From positions 46,550 through 110,549 of the forward strand of contig JAAXVR010000003.1 of assembly GCA_013335405.1 (NCBI GenBank): a stretch of 64,000 nucleotides of DNA. The letters run 5' to 3'. Shown one piece after another: positions 32,733 to 43,012 of the stretch. Every line of letters starts with the position of its first letter. Positions within the stretch are counted from its first letter, which is position 1. Source of the stretch: Chlorobiaceae bacterium. Its GTDB lineage: Bacteria > Bacteroidota > Chlorobiia > Chlorobiales > Chlorobiaceae. The notes under the pieces were generated by a model. The model was not told the origin of the DNA and did not search any database. It saw nothing but the letters and a program-made list of their open reading frames with translations. The translations under genes were made by a program, and so were the position numbers.

Positions 32733-34946
32733 ATGGAAATGCATGAAGCATCAGGGATCGCTGCCGGAAGCGAACGTATCGGAGGGATCGTCGAGAAGGT
32801 GACGTTTTTCAACGCCGAGAACGGTTTCGCTGTACTGAAGGTGTCGATAAAGGGCGAGCGGGAGCCGTCTACTGTTGTCGGGTACGTTGCGGCGGTGAAT
32901 CCGGGCGAACATATCGAAGCGGCAGGTGCATGGCAGAACGACAAAACGTGGGGAATGCAGTTCAAGTCGGAGCGGCTGACGGTGATCCCTCCGGACACAC
33001 TCGAGGGAATAAGCAAATACCTGTCATCCGGGATGGTGAGGGGAATCGGTCCGCATTTCGCAGAAGTGCTCATCCGCGCCTTCGGGCAGGATGTTTTTAC
33101 CGTGATCGAGGAGCAGCCGGAACGACTGCTCGAGTTGCCGGGCATAGGCCGAAAACGCATGGAACAGGTGGTTTCGGCATGGGCCGAACAGAGAGCTGTC
33201 AGGAAAATCATGGTTTTTCTGCAGTCGCACGGCGTTGGTACGGCCAGGGCCGTGAGGATTTACAGGGCATACGGTGAAGATGCGATATCCGTGGTCAGTA
33301 CGAACCCTTACCGGCTTACCCTCGATATACCGGGTATCGGTTTCCGGACCGCCGACCAGATTGCCCGTAACCTCGGTATCCCTTCCGATTCACCGCTGCG
33401 TGCACGTGCCGCGGTAGGACACGTGCTGCTGGAGCTTTCATCGGCGGGCCATTGCAGAATTCCCCGTCAGATGCTCGTCGAATCATGCGATTCCCTGCTT
33501 GACATTCCTGCTCCGGTAATCGAGGAGGCGCTCAAACTGGAGCTTTCAATCGGCAACGTCGTTGCGGCAGGTGAGGAAAGCGACCGTTGTTACTATCTCA
33601 ACGAACTTTATCGGGCCGAGAAGGGGGTGGCGGTCCATATCCGAAGGCTCATGCAGGGGATGCTTCCATGGAAGGTCAACGATCCCTGCCGGGCCATCGA
33701 GCTCGCCGAACGGCAATCCGGTATCGAACTTTCTCATTCGCAGCGCAATGCCCTGGCCCTCGCACTTGAAAGCAAGCTCATCGTGATAACCGGTGGACCG
33801 GGTGTAGGCAAAACAACCATTGTCAAAACACTGCTCGGTATCCTCGGCCAGGACGGCAGGAAGTTCGTGCTGTGCGCACCGACCGGAAGGGCGTCGAAAC
33901 GGCTTGCAGAAGCGACAGGCATGGAGGCGAAAACCATCCACAGGGTACTTGAGTTCGATCCCCACCTGAGCGATTTCAGGCGTGGCCCGTCGAATCCGCT
34001 TCAGGCCGATGTGGTGGTGGTTGACGAATCATCGATGATCGATGTGGTGCTGATGAACCGGCTTCTCGGGGCAGTGCCCGATCATGCCGCTGTGATGTTT
34101 GCCGGAGATGTGGACCAGCTTCCGCCGGTCGGTCCGGGTTTTGTGCTTGCCGACATGATTCGTTCCGGATTCGTTCCCGTGGTTCGTCTGACAGAGATTT
34201 TCCGCCAGGCGCAGTCTTCGATGATCATCGTCAACGCCCACCGCATCAACCGGGGAGAGCATGTCCTGAAACCCTCCGGTGAGGGGCTTTCCGATTTTTA
34301 CGTTGTCGATGCGAAAGGAGCCGAAAATATACAGCGCAGGCTGCTTCAGGTTGTCTGTGATCGCATCCCGGCCCGTTTCGGTCTGGATCCCGTCCGGGAT
34401 ATCCAGGTGCTGACCCCGATGAACAAGGGCGTACTCGGCACGAAGTCGCTCAACACACTCCTCCAGGAAACGCTCAATCCTGGAATGCGGAAAAAACTGG
34501 TCCGTTTCGGTACTGCGTTCTCCGAAGGGGACAAGATTATCCAGATAGTGAACAATTATGACAGGGAGGTGTTCAACGGCGATATCGGACGAATTGCTTC
34601 CGTCGACGAGGAAGAGGGCAGGCTTTGCGTGCAGTTCGACGACAGGGAAGTGGTCTACGAAGCTGGCGACATCGATGAAATAGCTCTTGCCTATGCCATC
34701 ACCATCCATAAAAGTCAGGGTTCAGAATATCCTGCAGTCGTCATTCCCCTTTCCATGCAGCACTACACCCTTCTCGAGAGAAATCTCATCTATACGGCCG
34801 TCACGAGGGCGAAAAAACTCGTGATGATCATCGGCGATCCGAGGGCACTCGCCATTGCTATTGCCGAAAAACGCGCATCAGGCAGACTTACCGGTCTGGC
34901 TCCGATGATTTCGGGCGAAAGCGTCCGGAGCCTCCTGCAAGGTTGA
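32733..34946 (+). CDS. recD2: RecD2-type 5'-3' DNA helicase
   Basis: SF1B helicase of the RecD/TraA family in bacteria without a stable RecBCD partner. The N-terminal region has an OB-like part and helix-hairpin-helix motifs (LLELPGIGRKRMEQV, LDIPGIGFRTADQI). The helicase core shows Walker A VITGGPGVGKTTIVKTLL, motif II VVVDESSMID, motif III FAGDVDQLPPVGPG and motif VI YTAVTRAKK, with the late motif AYAITIHKSQGSEYPAVVI. ATG 32733 gives 737 residues. It is divergent from thiC; the shared 128 bp gap holds both promoters. Confidence 0.94.
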   Translation: MEMHEASGIAAGSERIGGIVEKVTFFNAENGFAVLKVSIKGEREPSTVVGYVAAVNPGEHIEAAGAWQNDKTWGMQFKSERLTVIPPDTLEGISKYLSSGMVRGIGPHFAEVLIRAFGQDVFTVIEEQPERLLELPGIGRKRMEQVVSAWAEQRAVRKIMVFLQSHGVGTARAVRIYRAYGEDAISVVSTNPYRLTLDIPGIGFRTADQIARNLGIPSDSPLRARAAVGHVLLELSSAGHCRIPRQMLVESCDSLLDIPAPVIEEALKLELSIGNVVAAGEESDRCYYLNELYRAEKGVAVHIRRLMQGMLPWKVNDPCRAIELAERQSGIELSHSQRNALALALESKLIVITGGPGVGKTTIVKTLLGILGQDGRKFVLCAPTGRASKRLAEATGMEAKTIHRVLEFDPHLSDFRRGPSNPLQADVVVVDESSMIDVVLMNRLLGAVPDHAAVMFAGDVDQLPPVGPGFVLADMIRSGFVPVVRLTEIFRQAQSSMIIVNAHRINRGEHVLKPSGEGLSDFYVVDAKGAENIQRRLLQVVCDRIPARFGLDPVRDIQVLTPMNKGVLGTKSLNTLLQETLNPGMRKKLVRFGTAFSEGDKIIQIVNNYDREVFNGDIGRIASVDEEEGRLCVQFDDREVVYEAGDIDEIALAYAITIHKSQGSEYPAVVIPLSMQHYTLLERNLIYTAVTRAKKLVMIIGDPRALAIAIAEKRASGRLTGLAPMISGESVRSLLQG

Positions 34947-35040
34947 ACCGTCTTTTTATGTTATATTGCGTGCCTTGAGCTGCAGCAGTACCCTTATGGT
35001 CCTGCGGTGCGCGTTATCACCAAATCATCATTCCCTTGCC

Positions 35041-36402
35041 ATGAACAAGATCGTGAAGACCCTGAACCTTGTACGTCTCTGCATGTTCCAGATGGGTTTC
35101 GGCCTCATGCTCGGGTTTGTCCAGGATATTCTGAACAGGGTCATGATCAAGGAGCTTCTTCTGCCGGCGACCATTGCACTGGGCCTGATAAGCCTCAAGG
35201 AACTGATGGCCATGTTCGGCGTCAAGGTATGGGTGGGAAACCTGTCGGACCGTCTCAGCGTTTTCGGGTATCGCCGGACGCCATATATACTGATCGGCCT
35301 GGTTTTCTGCGTAGTCTCTTTCGTGCTTTCGCCTTCTGCAGCGTATGAAGTGAAGGTCGGAGGCACAGCGTTCTCCCAGATGCTTCCGGCAATGCTTGCC
35401 GATGCAGGCCTCTGGAAGCTCTGCGTCATTTTCCTCATGTTCGGTTTCGGTCTGCAGGTGGCCACGACGGCCTACTACGCCCTTATCGCCGACATCGTAC
35501 CGGAGGAACATATAGGCAAGATCACCGGAGCGAGCTGGACGCTGATGGTCCTGACCGCCATCATATCGAACTGGAACATCGGTAATTATCTCAAGGTCTT
35601 CACTCCGGAGCGTCTCACCCAGGTCGCTGAAATCGGGGGACTCATCACACTTGCCTTCGGTCTGATCGCCGTCATCGGCATCGAGAAACGAAACGCCGAG
35701 AGCGGCCCCGGCAGGGAGAAGCACAGCATAACCTTCAAGCAGTCGATCAAGTTGCTTTCATCTTCCCCGAAGACCCTTCAGTTCGCGTTCTATATTTTCA
35801 TTTCCATTTTCGCCCTTTTTGCGAACGAGGTGGTGATGGACCCGTTCGGAGCCGAAGTGTTCGGTATGCCGGTGTCGGAAACCACCAAGCTGTTCAAACC
35901 CACCATGGGCGGAACTCAGCTTGTCTTCATGCTGCTGACGGGTTTCCTTCTTGCCAAAATAGGCTATAAACGTGGGGCGTTCTTCGGCAACACCTTCAGC
36001 TCCATTGGATTTGCCATCATCATTGTCGCCGGAACCATGATCGACATGAACCTGCTGCGAATCGGGCTTGTCGTGACAGGCATGGGGCTCGGGGCCGCAA
36101 GCGTTTCCAATCTCTCGATGATGATGAACATGACCGCAGGGCGCAGCGGTATCTACATCGGGTTGTGGGGGACCGCCCAGAGTCTTGCCATCTTCATCGG
36201 CCATTCGGGGGCCGGTGTGATCCGTGACCTGGTCTATACCGTATCCGGAAATCATATGCTGGCGTATACCGCAATATTCATTATCGAAATCATCGCCTTT
36301 ACGGCTTCGAGCTTTGTGCTGCCGCATATTTCCAAAGAAGCGTTTGAAGAGGAAAGCCATGCGAAAATGCTGGAATATACCGAAGCCGCAAAAGCGGTCT
36401 GA
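35041..36402 (+). CDS. PucC/BCD-family transporter (chlorophyll-associated MFS)
   Basis: Membrane protein of 453 residues with about twelve hydrophobic segments, of the PucC/LhaA branch of the MFS found with bacteriochlorophyll antenna systems. Family features include FQMGFGLMLGFVQDILNRVMIKEL, LKELMAMFGVKVWVGNLSDR, DPFGAEVFGMPVSETTKLF and AAGRSGIYIGLWGTAQSL-type text near the C-terminus. Its role in chlorosome or pigment-protein assembly is inferred. ATG 35041 (MNKIVKTLNL) is preferred over an open extension to 34966. It follows recD2 by 94 bp. Confidence 0.88.
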   Translation: MNKIVKTLNLVRLCMFQMGFGLMLGFVQDILNRVMIKELLLPATIALGLISLKELMAMFGVKVWVGNLSDRLSVFGYRRTPYILIGLVFCVVSFVLSPSAAYEVKVGGTAFSQMLPAMLADAGLWKLCVIFLMFGFGLQVATTAYYALIADIVPEEHIGKITGASWTLMVLTAIISNWNIGNYLKVFTPERLTQVAEIGGLITLAFGLIAVIGIEKRNAESGPGREKHSITFKQSIKLLSSSPKTLQFAFYIFISIFALFANEVVMDPFGAEVFGMPVSETTKLFKPTMGGTQLVFMLLTGFLLAKIGYKRGAFFGNTFSSIGFAIIIVAGTMIDMNLLRIGLVVTGMGLGAASVSNLSMMMNMTAGRSGIYIGLWGTAQSLAIFIGHSGAGVIRDLVYTVSGNHMLAYTAIFIIEIIAFTASSFVLPHISKEAFEEESHAKMLEYTEAAKAV

Positions 36403-36423
36403 AGCCGGAGGGGAAGAGAAATT

Positions 36424-37368
36424 ATGAAGCACGTGTTCGGACCTGTTTCTTCGAAGCGTCTCGGGCAGTCCCTCGGGGTCGATCTCCTGCCGATGAAAAG
36501 CTGTACATGGAACTGCATATACTGTCAGCTTGGAAAGACCCGCAAGCTGATTACCCGGCGAGAAGAGTTTTTTCCCCGCCGGGAAATTCTCGATGAAATC
36601 CGCAGCGCCCTTGACGAAAAGGGCAAGATCGACTGGATCACCTTTGTGGGGTCCGGTGAAACCATGCTCTATGAGGGAATCGGCTGGCTGATTGCAGAAG
36701 TCAAGAAGCTTACTGCCATTCCGGTTGCCGTCATCACCAACGGTTCGCTTTTTTATCTGCCGGAGGTTCGCCGGGAAGTACTCGGGGCCGATGCCGTGCT
36801 TCCTTCGCTCAACGCAGGCTCTGAAGAACTGCATCGGCTTATCGGCAGGCCTGCTTCCGGACTCGGTTTCCGAAGGCATGTCGAAGGGCTGTCAGCATTG
36901 AGGAAAGAGTATAAAGGAAAACTCTGGGTCGAGGTGATGCTGCTCGGGGGGATCAACGACTCCGATGAAGCGCTGCAGGATATTGCAAGTGCCCTGAGGG
37001 AGATCGATCCCGATATGGTCCATATTGTTCTGCCGACCAGGCCTGCTCCCGAACAGCTTGTGCACCTCCCTTCCGGGGAGCGTATCGACAGGGCGATAGC
37101 GATTTTTTCGGATGTCGCAACAGTCGTACACCCATCAAAGGGGGTCATGGACCTTTCGGCAGCCACTGATCTTCTCCAGGCCGTGACGGCGATCGTTTCC
37201 CGCCATCCGGTCCAGCAGCGGGAATTGCAGAAAGCCGTGGAGAATTGTTTTCCCGGTGACGAGGCAAAAGCATCAGAGACTGTTGGGGCCCTGCTCGAAT
37301 CAGGAATGTTCCTCATCGTCGATCATAACGGGGAGCCTTACTGGGTTATGAACACGCAAAAGGATTGA
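36424..37368 (+). CDS. Radical SAM protein (COG0731-like)
   Basis: The first 45 residues hold GPVSSKRLGQSLGVDLLP and the Fe-S motif CTWNCIYCQLG (CxxxCxxC), the hallmark of this radical SAM group. FVGSGETMLYEG and ITNGSLF are further radical SAM elements, and the C-terminal 60 residues look like a small winged-helix domain. No substrate can be named; the group resembles wyosine-related enzymes but is functionally mixed. It starts 21 bp after the PucC-type gene with a good ribosome site (GGAGGGGAAGAG), so the two are probably cotranscribed. Confidence 0.85.
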   Translation: MKHVFGPVSSKRLGQSLGVDLLPMKSCTWNCIYCQLGKTRKLITRREEFFPRREILDEIRSALDEKGKIDWITFVGSGETMLYEGIGWLIAEVKKLTAIPVAVITNGSLFYLPEVRREVLGADAVLPSLNAGSEELHRLIGRPASGLGFRRHVEGLSALRKEYKGKLWVEVMLLGGINDSDEALQDIASALREIDPDMVHIVLPTRPAPEQLVHLPSGERIDRAIAIFSDVATVVHPSKGVMDLSAATDLLQAVTAIVSRHPVQQRELQKAVENCFPGDEAKASETVGALLESGMFLIVDHNGEPYWVMNTQKD

Positions 37369-37370
37369 CC

Positions 37371-37414
37371 CAAAAGGAAAAGGGAGCCGGCAAGAGCTCC
37401 CTTTTCCTTTTGGC
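37371..37414. terminator. Bidirectional hairpin between radical SAM gene and Gly/Pro protein gene
   Basis: An 18 bp perfect inverted repeat (arms 37371-37388 and 37397-37414, 8 nt loop) lies between two convergent genes. A-rich and T-rich ends of the arms allow termination in both directions. Confidence 0.88.
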
Positions 37415-37458
37415 GGATATCATCCAGCCATCACTGCTTCAGTATTCATTCGGTCATA

Positions 37459-37998
37459 TCACCTCGGTCCGGGACCACCGGGTCCAGGGTTGCCGCCAGG
37501 TCCGGGACCACCGGGCCCAGGGTAGCCGCCAGGTCCCGTAGAAGGCGGTGGTGGCGGAGGAGGGTTAACCGGTCCGCCCTGCGGCCCATAGCCGTTATAC
37601 ATCCGGCGGTCATGCTCGAACCTGTTATTCCAGTACTTGTGGTCATGTCTGCGGTATTCACTCTCGCGGTACCTTCTTAAATCATCCCAGCGGTAGCGCC
37701 TTATCTTCGAGGGCAGCTGATTGTTCCTGACGATCACCCAGGGCCCGCGATGGTTTGATGCCCTGTACCAGGCGCCGTCGCGGAAAAGGAAATAGCGGTT
37801 GCCGTAGAAGATGATATCGTACGGTCCGTTGTAGGAAACGTGGAAGCCGGGTTTTGAAAGGAAAATGAAGTCCGGTCTGGTATTGACAACAATAACCGAG
37901 CCATGCCTTCCCGGACCGTCCCAACCAAGAGCGTCGGTCACCGGTGTTCCGAGGAGCATTCCTGCGATTCCCGCGACCATCAAAATACTTTTTTTCAT
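37459..37998 (-). CDS. Exported protein with Gly/Pro-rich repeat tail
   Basis: I do not recognise a named family. The N-terminus (MKKSILMVAGIAGMLLGTPVTDALG) is a signal peptide. The mature domain has a strand-rich, Tyr/Trp-rich part (YDIIFYGNRYFLFRDGAWYRASNHRGPWVIV), a pattern seen in small envelope proteins of delta-proteobacteria and Chlorobi. A basic helical part (RRYRESEYRRHDHKYW) follows. The last 40 residues are a low-complexity tail of Pro runs and GPGG repeats. ATG 37998 is preferred over an upstream TTG. An envelope location is inferred. Confidence 0.7.
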   Translation of the reverse strand: MKKSILMVAGIAGMLLGTPVTDALGWDGPGRHGSVIVVNTRPDFIFLSKPGFHVSYNGPYDIIFYGNRYFLFRDGAWYRASNHRGPWVIVRNNQLPSKIRRYRWDDLRRYRESEYRRHDHKYWNNRFEHDRRMYNGYGPQGGPVNPPPPPPPSTGPGGYPGPGGPGPGGNPGPGGPGPR

Positions 37999-38245
37999 TT
38001 TTTTCAAGTTTGCGATTAGGTGTTCAAGTACACGTTATTCCGCATGATATCATGAGTTACTCTTTCCATACGATGCGTTCATTAAGTCTGACGATCTTTT
38101 ATTTCGATTCCTGCACTGTGCAATAAAATAAATCTTTCCGATATGATTGGCGTGTAATGAGCGTGATGAGGGCGTTTGTCCGACAGCGTTTCAGCTGACG
38201 CATGAGGAATACCTGAAGGGAAGGAGGGTGAAGCGAACGGAGGGA

Positions 38246-38689
38246 TCAGGACACATTGCCGTCGTTTCCGTCGTATTCCGCATAGTTGTTGGGGGTTTCG
38301 TACCAGCGGATATGCCTGAGGGTTATTCCTGCCGGAAGACGGTGGCTGATCTCGCGGAATGCCCATCTGGCAAGGCATTCCGCTGTAGGCGGCTCGTCGG
38401 TTATCAGCACCCTCGAGTTGCGTTTCGTAATGAAGTCGAGGTCTTCGTAATCGTGTTTCCAGACAGCGAAGCCATGGTCGAGCCTGTCATGAATGTGCTC
38501 TATCATGATCTCCTTCAGGAACTTGAAGTCCATGACCATGCCTTCCTCTCCATCGCCTTTCCGGTTGATGACATTTCCCTCGACGGTTGCCACGACAACG
38601 CCGCGGTGACCGTGAATCTGGTTGCAGAAAGAAAAACTGTTCGGAAGGGTATGGCCGTAGTCGATCTCTATTTTTCTTGAAATGCGCAT
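38246..38689 (-). CDS. 6-pyruvoyl-tetrahydropterin synthase / QueD family protein
   Basis: Enzyme of the T-fold superfamily acting on dihydroneopterin triphosphate, in queuosine (6-carboxytetrahydropterin synthase) or pterin synthesis. The zinc ligands His13 (EIDYGHTL), His26 and His28 (IHGHRG) and the nearby Cys22 are in place, and the LDHGF motif follows at about residue 70. A Glu near the C-terminus (RWYETPNN) completes the active site. No other queuosine gene is adjacent. The 5' ATG at 38689 gives 147 residues. Confidence 0.88.
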   Translation of the reverse strand: MRISRKIEIDYGHTLPNSFSFCNQIHGHRGVVVATVEGNVINRKGDGEEGMVMDFKFLKEIMIEHIHDRLDHGFAVWKHDYEDLDFITKRNSRVLITDEPPTAECLARWAFREISHRLPAGITLRHIRWYETPNNYAEYDGNDGNVS

Positions 38690-38895
38690 GGTTCTATGGA
38701 CATGGTCTGGAAAATGCCGAAAGATACATGAAAAAAGAAATTTAACGAACAGGTCAGGGAATTGCCTGTTTTTTGCCTTCCCTTGTATGTGGTGTGACCG
38801 ATGGCTTCTGTGGCGGAATATCAGGTTTTATATCGGCAGGGTACCTGACACCGTTGCCGGATGTCCGAATGGAAAGAACAGCTCTGTCCGGACAA
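38690..38895. other. Intergenic region, no feature seen
   Basis: About 200 bp between the QueD-like gene (which starts here on the minus strand) and the terminator of the RRM gene. No open frame with a ribosome site was found. It should contain the promoter of the QueD-like gene. Confidence 0.4.
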
Positions 38896-38924
38896 TAAAA
38901 AAGCCGCTTTCTGAAAAAGCGGCT
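38893..38924 (-). terminator. Terminator of RRM protein gene
   Basis: Arms AGCCGCTTT (38902-38910) and AAAGCGGCT (38916-38924), read on the minus strand, are followed by a T-rich run (the A run from about 38895 to 38901). It lies 24 bp after the stop codon. Confidence 0.85.
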
Positions 38925-38948
38925 CATGGAAAACGGAAAGGCCTGGAA

Positions 38949-39221
38949 TCAGTATCTCGAACGAGATGCGGGGCGGGATTCCCTTGGTTTCGCTTCATTG
39001 ACCTTGATGGTTCTGCCATTCAAATCGCTGTCATTCAATGAAGAGATTGCTTCAAGAGCTTCAGCATCGTTCGGCATTTCAATGAATCCAAAACCTTTGG
39101 AGCGGCCTGTGAATTTGTCGATGATGACATTGGCATTCGACACTTCGCCGAAACCGCTGAATGTGTTCCGGAGAGCGCTGTCAGTTATGCCGTAGTCAAG
39201 ATTTCCAACGTAAATGTTCAT
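38949..39221 (-). CDS. RNA-recognition-motif (RRM) RNA-binding protein
   Basis: Small single-RRM protein of 90 residues like those of cyanobacteria and Chlorobi. RNP2 is IYVGNL (residues 3-8) and RNP1 is KGFGFIEM (42-49), both with the aromatic residues that stack on RNA bases. A short basic/Ser tail (PRESRPASRSRY) replaces the Gly-rich tail of plant and cyanobacterial proteins. Such proteins are often cold-induced, which the long upstream leader would fit, but that is inference. Confidence 0.92.
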   Translation of the reverse strand: MNIYVGNLDYGITDSALRNTFSGFGEVSNANVIIDKFTGRSKGFGFIEMPNDAEALEAISSLNDSDLNGRTIKVNEAKPRESRPASRSRY

Positions 39222-39653
39222 GATTTCTTATGGGAATGTGCTTTGATCGAAAGAGAAAGACTGTCAAATAACCAAAAGCACAAATCACTTGAGAGCTTTC
39301 AGGCCAACAGCTGACCTGAACATGTATTTTACTTTTATATTTGACGGAAAACAAAAAAATTATTTCTCTCATGAAATAAAATGCACGAAACCCGTCTGTA
39401 AATAACCGGGAATTTTCAGTTAGAGCGGATAGCGAGCTGCGTGCCTTCGATGAGACCCCTCTTTTTTTTATCCGGGGTCAGGCAGGGAGGTCCGAGCAGG
39501 TTCAATAGACAGGACCAGAAAACGCTCATGAACAGCGTGTTGCATTATTGAAAAGGAAGCGTCGTTTTTTTTCATAAATTCCGATGCGATAACCATTATG
39601 GCCGGTGAATTATTATGGCTTCCGGCGGGTTCTAATCGTGATGGCAATCGTGG
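39222..39653. other. Intergenic region between RRM gene and cysE
   Basis: About 430 bp, A/T-rich in its left half. It must carry divergent promoters and possibly a long leader for the RRM gene. A small inverted repeat (TCAGG...CCTGA) lies near 39,299-39,320. No supported gene is visible on either strand. Confidence 0.4.
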
Positions 39654-40541
39654 ATGGAACTTGTGAAGGCTGAATCCTTCACTGAACAATACAGCGGCGA
39701 AGTGCCGCATTTATCAGTTATGGAAGTGGATTTGAAGAACGTCTGGACGACAATCGTTGCGGAAGCCGCCAACGAATGCGAACGCGATCCGGAAATAAGC
39801 ATTTTTCTCGAACAGCACATCCTGCGATTCGACAATTTCGGTGATTCTCTGGCAATGCTCCTTTCCGTGAAGCTCGGCTCGAAGCATTTCCCTCCTCTCG
39901 TGCTCCAGGGGCTGTTCGAGGATTTCTACTGTCAATGCCCTCAGGAGGTCGAACATGCAGCATTCGATCTTGTCGCGACACAGCAGCGCGATCCCGCCGC
40001 CGTGCATTATTTCGAGATCATGCTGTTTCTGAAAGGATACCAGGCGCTGCAGGCTTACAGGCTTTCGCACTGGTTGTGGAAAAACGGGAGAAAGACCATG
40101 GCCTACTTTATCCAGAACCGTATGTCGGAAGTCTTTGCGGTCGATATCCATCCTGCGGCAGTCATCGGCAAGGGAATCCTTCTCGATCATGCTACCAGCC
40201 TGGTGATCGGGGAAACAGCAGTCGTCGAGGACAACGTCTCTATCCTTCATGAAGTGACGCTCGGAGGTACGGGAAAGGAAACCGGAGACCGGCATCCAAA
40301 GGTGAGGAAATCGGTACTGATCGGCGCGGGTGCAAAGATACTCGGCAACGTGGAGATAGGCGAAGGATCGAAAGTCGGGGCGGGCAGCGTGGTGCTCGAC
40401 GATGTACCGCCTCACTATACCGTTGTCGGCGTACCCGCCCAGATTGTCGGCAGGACCGAAGTTCCGGAGCCCTCCCTCGATATGAACCAGATGGTGGTTA
40501 CTGCAGATAAGGATAACGGCCCGGATGCCGAAAATCCCTGA
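39654..40541 (+). CDS. cysE: Serine O-acetyltransferase
   Basis: Makes O-acetylserine from serine and acetyl-CoA, the first step of cysteine synthesis. The N-terminal helical domain (VWTTIVAEAANECERDPEIS) is followed by the left-handed beta-helix: VDIHPAAVIGKGILLDHATSLVIGETAVVEDN with the catalytic His/Asp, LGGTGKETGDRHPKV and GSVVLDDVPPHYTVVGVPAQIVG. The 295 residues include a longer N-terminus and a C-terminal tail. It converges on aroC with only 9 bp between. Confidence 0.93.
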   Translation: MELVKAESFTEQYSGEVPHLSVMEVDLKNVWTTIVAEAANECERDPEISIFLEQHILRFDNFGDSLAMLLSVKLGSKHFPPLVLQGLFEDFYCQCPQEVEHAAFDLVATQQRDPAAVHYFEIMLFLKGYQALQAYRLSHWLWKNGRKTMAYFIQNRMSEVFAVDIHPAAVIGKGILLDHATSLVIGETAVVEDNVSILHEVTLGGTGKETGDRHPKVRKSVLIGAGAKILGNVEIGEGSKVGAGSVVLDDVPPHYTVVGVPAQIVGRTEVPEPSLDMNQMVVTADKDNGPDAENP

Positions 40542-40550
40542 ACACGGAAA

Positions 40551-41744
40551 TCAAGCCGGGAAAGTATTCCTGATTTTTTCCCGGTGTACAGCAAGTCTTT
40601 CGAGGATTTCGTCGAGATGATCCCCGCCAAGCTTTTCGAGGATGGCATTTGCGATGACCGGAGCAACTGCCGATTCCGCTACAACTCCGGCAGCCGGGAC
40701 CGCACAGGTATCGCTTCGCTCGAAGCGGGAAAGGGTGGGCTGCATGGTTTCGAAATCGAAAGAGTTCAGTGGTGAAAGCAGCGAGGAGATAGGTTTCATT
40801 GCTGCCCGCAGGTGGATTACCTGCCCGCTCGACATGCTTCCTTCCAGTCCGCCTGAACGATTTGTCTTTCTTGCGAGCCCTTTTCCGGCAACGAGGAGGA
40901 ACTCGTCATGCACCTGCGATCCGGGCATGCGGGAATTTTCGAAGGCCGGACCGATTTCGACCCCCTTGATTGCCTGAATCGACATGATTGCCGATGCCAG
41001 GGCGGCATCGAGCCTCCTGTCGTGCTGTACATAGCTTCCGAAACCGAGGGGAACTCCGGTGATGAAAACCTCGATGACCCCTCCCAGCGTGTCTCCTTTT
41101 TCCTTGACGGCATTGATTGCCGCCATCGCTTCGGTTTCATCCGCTTCCGAGAGCATTCGTGCCTGCGAGCGGTCGGCTTCCCGCGCAAGACTTTCACCCC
41201 CGGCTTCAAGCAGCTCCTGGAGCCGTGAAGGTGGAACCTTGCCGCCGGCAGGTCCGATTGATGAGATATAACTGCCGATTTCGATGCCGAGGGCCCTGAG
41301 GAAAGTTCTCGAGAGTGCTCCTGCAGCAACACGTGCAGCAGTTTCGCGTGCTGAAGATCGTTCTATAACCGGCCGGATGTCGTCGAAACCATATTTCAGC
41401 CTGCCTGCCAGATCGGCATGACCAGGCCTCGGTATGGAGATTTTAGGTATTTCACCCGATGGTTTTTCGAACTGGGCCATAGTCCTTGTCCAGTTTTCCC
41501 AGTCACGATTCCTGATCATGAGGGATATCGGCGAACCGATCGTTTTGCCGAAACGGAGCCCCGAGAGCACCTCGGCTTTGTCGGTCTCGATTTTCATGCG
41601 GCCGCCCCGTCCGTAACCGAGCTGTCTTCGGGCAAGCTGAGCGTTGATATCCTCCTGTGTTATGCCGACCCCAGCCGGAATTCCTTCGACAATCGCTGAA
41701 AGGGCAGGACCGTGGGATTCACCTGCGGTAAAGTATCGTATCAT
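40551..41744 (-). CDS. aroC: Chorismate synthase
   Basis: Last enzyme of the shikimate pathway; uses reduced FMN to make chorismate from EPSP. The three signatures are visible: GESHGPALSAIVEGIPAG, RFGKTIGSPISLMIRNRDW, and RSSARETAARVAAGALSRTFL. Its C-terminal half contains SGQVIHLRAAMKPISSL and the usual D/E-rich end. The length of 397 residues is normal. It starts about 80 bp downstream of hemB on the same strand but behind a terminator. Confidence 0.95.
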   Translation of the reverse strand: MIRYFTAGESHGPALSAIVEGIPAGVGITQEDINAQLARRQLGYGRGGRMKIETDKAEVLSGLRFGKTIGSPISLMIRNRDWENWTRTMAQFEKPSGEIPKISIPRPGHADLAGRLKYGFDDIRPVIERSSARETAARVAAGALSRTFLRALGIEIGSYISSIGPAGGKVPPSRLQELLEAGGESLAREADRSQARMLSEADETEAMAAINAVKEKGDTLGGVIEVFITGVPLGFGSYVQHDRRLDAALASAIMSIQAIKGVEIGPAFENSRMPGSQVHDEFLLVAGKGLARKTNRSGGLEGSMSSGQVIHLRAAMKPISSLLSPLNSFDFETMQPTLSRFERSDTCAVPAAGVVAESAVAPVIANAILEKLGGDHLDEILERLAVHREKIRNTFPA

Positions 41745-41756
41745 GGTTTGTGACAG

Positions 41757-41794
41757 TAAAAATGCCCGGCTGCCTCACTGAGCTGCAGCCGGGC
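41757..41794 (-). terminator. Terminator hairpin between hemB and aroC
   Basis: Arms GCCCGGCTGC (41764-41773) and its complement (41785-41794) with an 11 nt loop. On the minus strand the hairpin is followed by ATTTTTA, so it ends the hemB transcript and could attenuate transcription into aroC. Confidence 0.8.
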
Positions 41795-41825
41795 CGGGTG
41801 AATGTTGTGAAAGGAAAGGCAGGCT

Positions 41826-42866
<1,041 letters not shown>

Positions 42867-43012
42867 TCATGAAGCCTGACAATGAAAATCCTGCCCGCCG
42901 GCAAGGATTAGCATCAAAGGAAAAAGATGGGTGAAGGAGCGGCGGCGGATTCATTATATTGAAGTACTATCATGCTTGTAACTTACAGAAAACCATGAAA
43001 CGGAGGCGGGGA

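Noticed and set aside
35758..36879. 373-codon minus-strand frame across the PucC-type and radical SAM genes
   Set aside because: Spans two well-supported genes on the other strand and has no coherent protein features.
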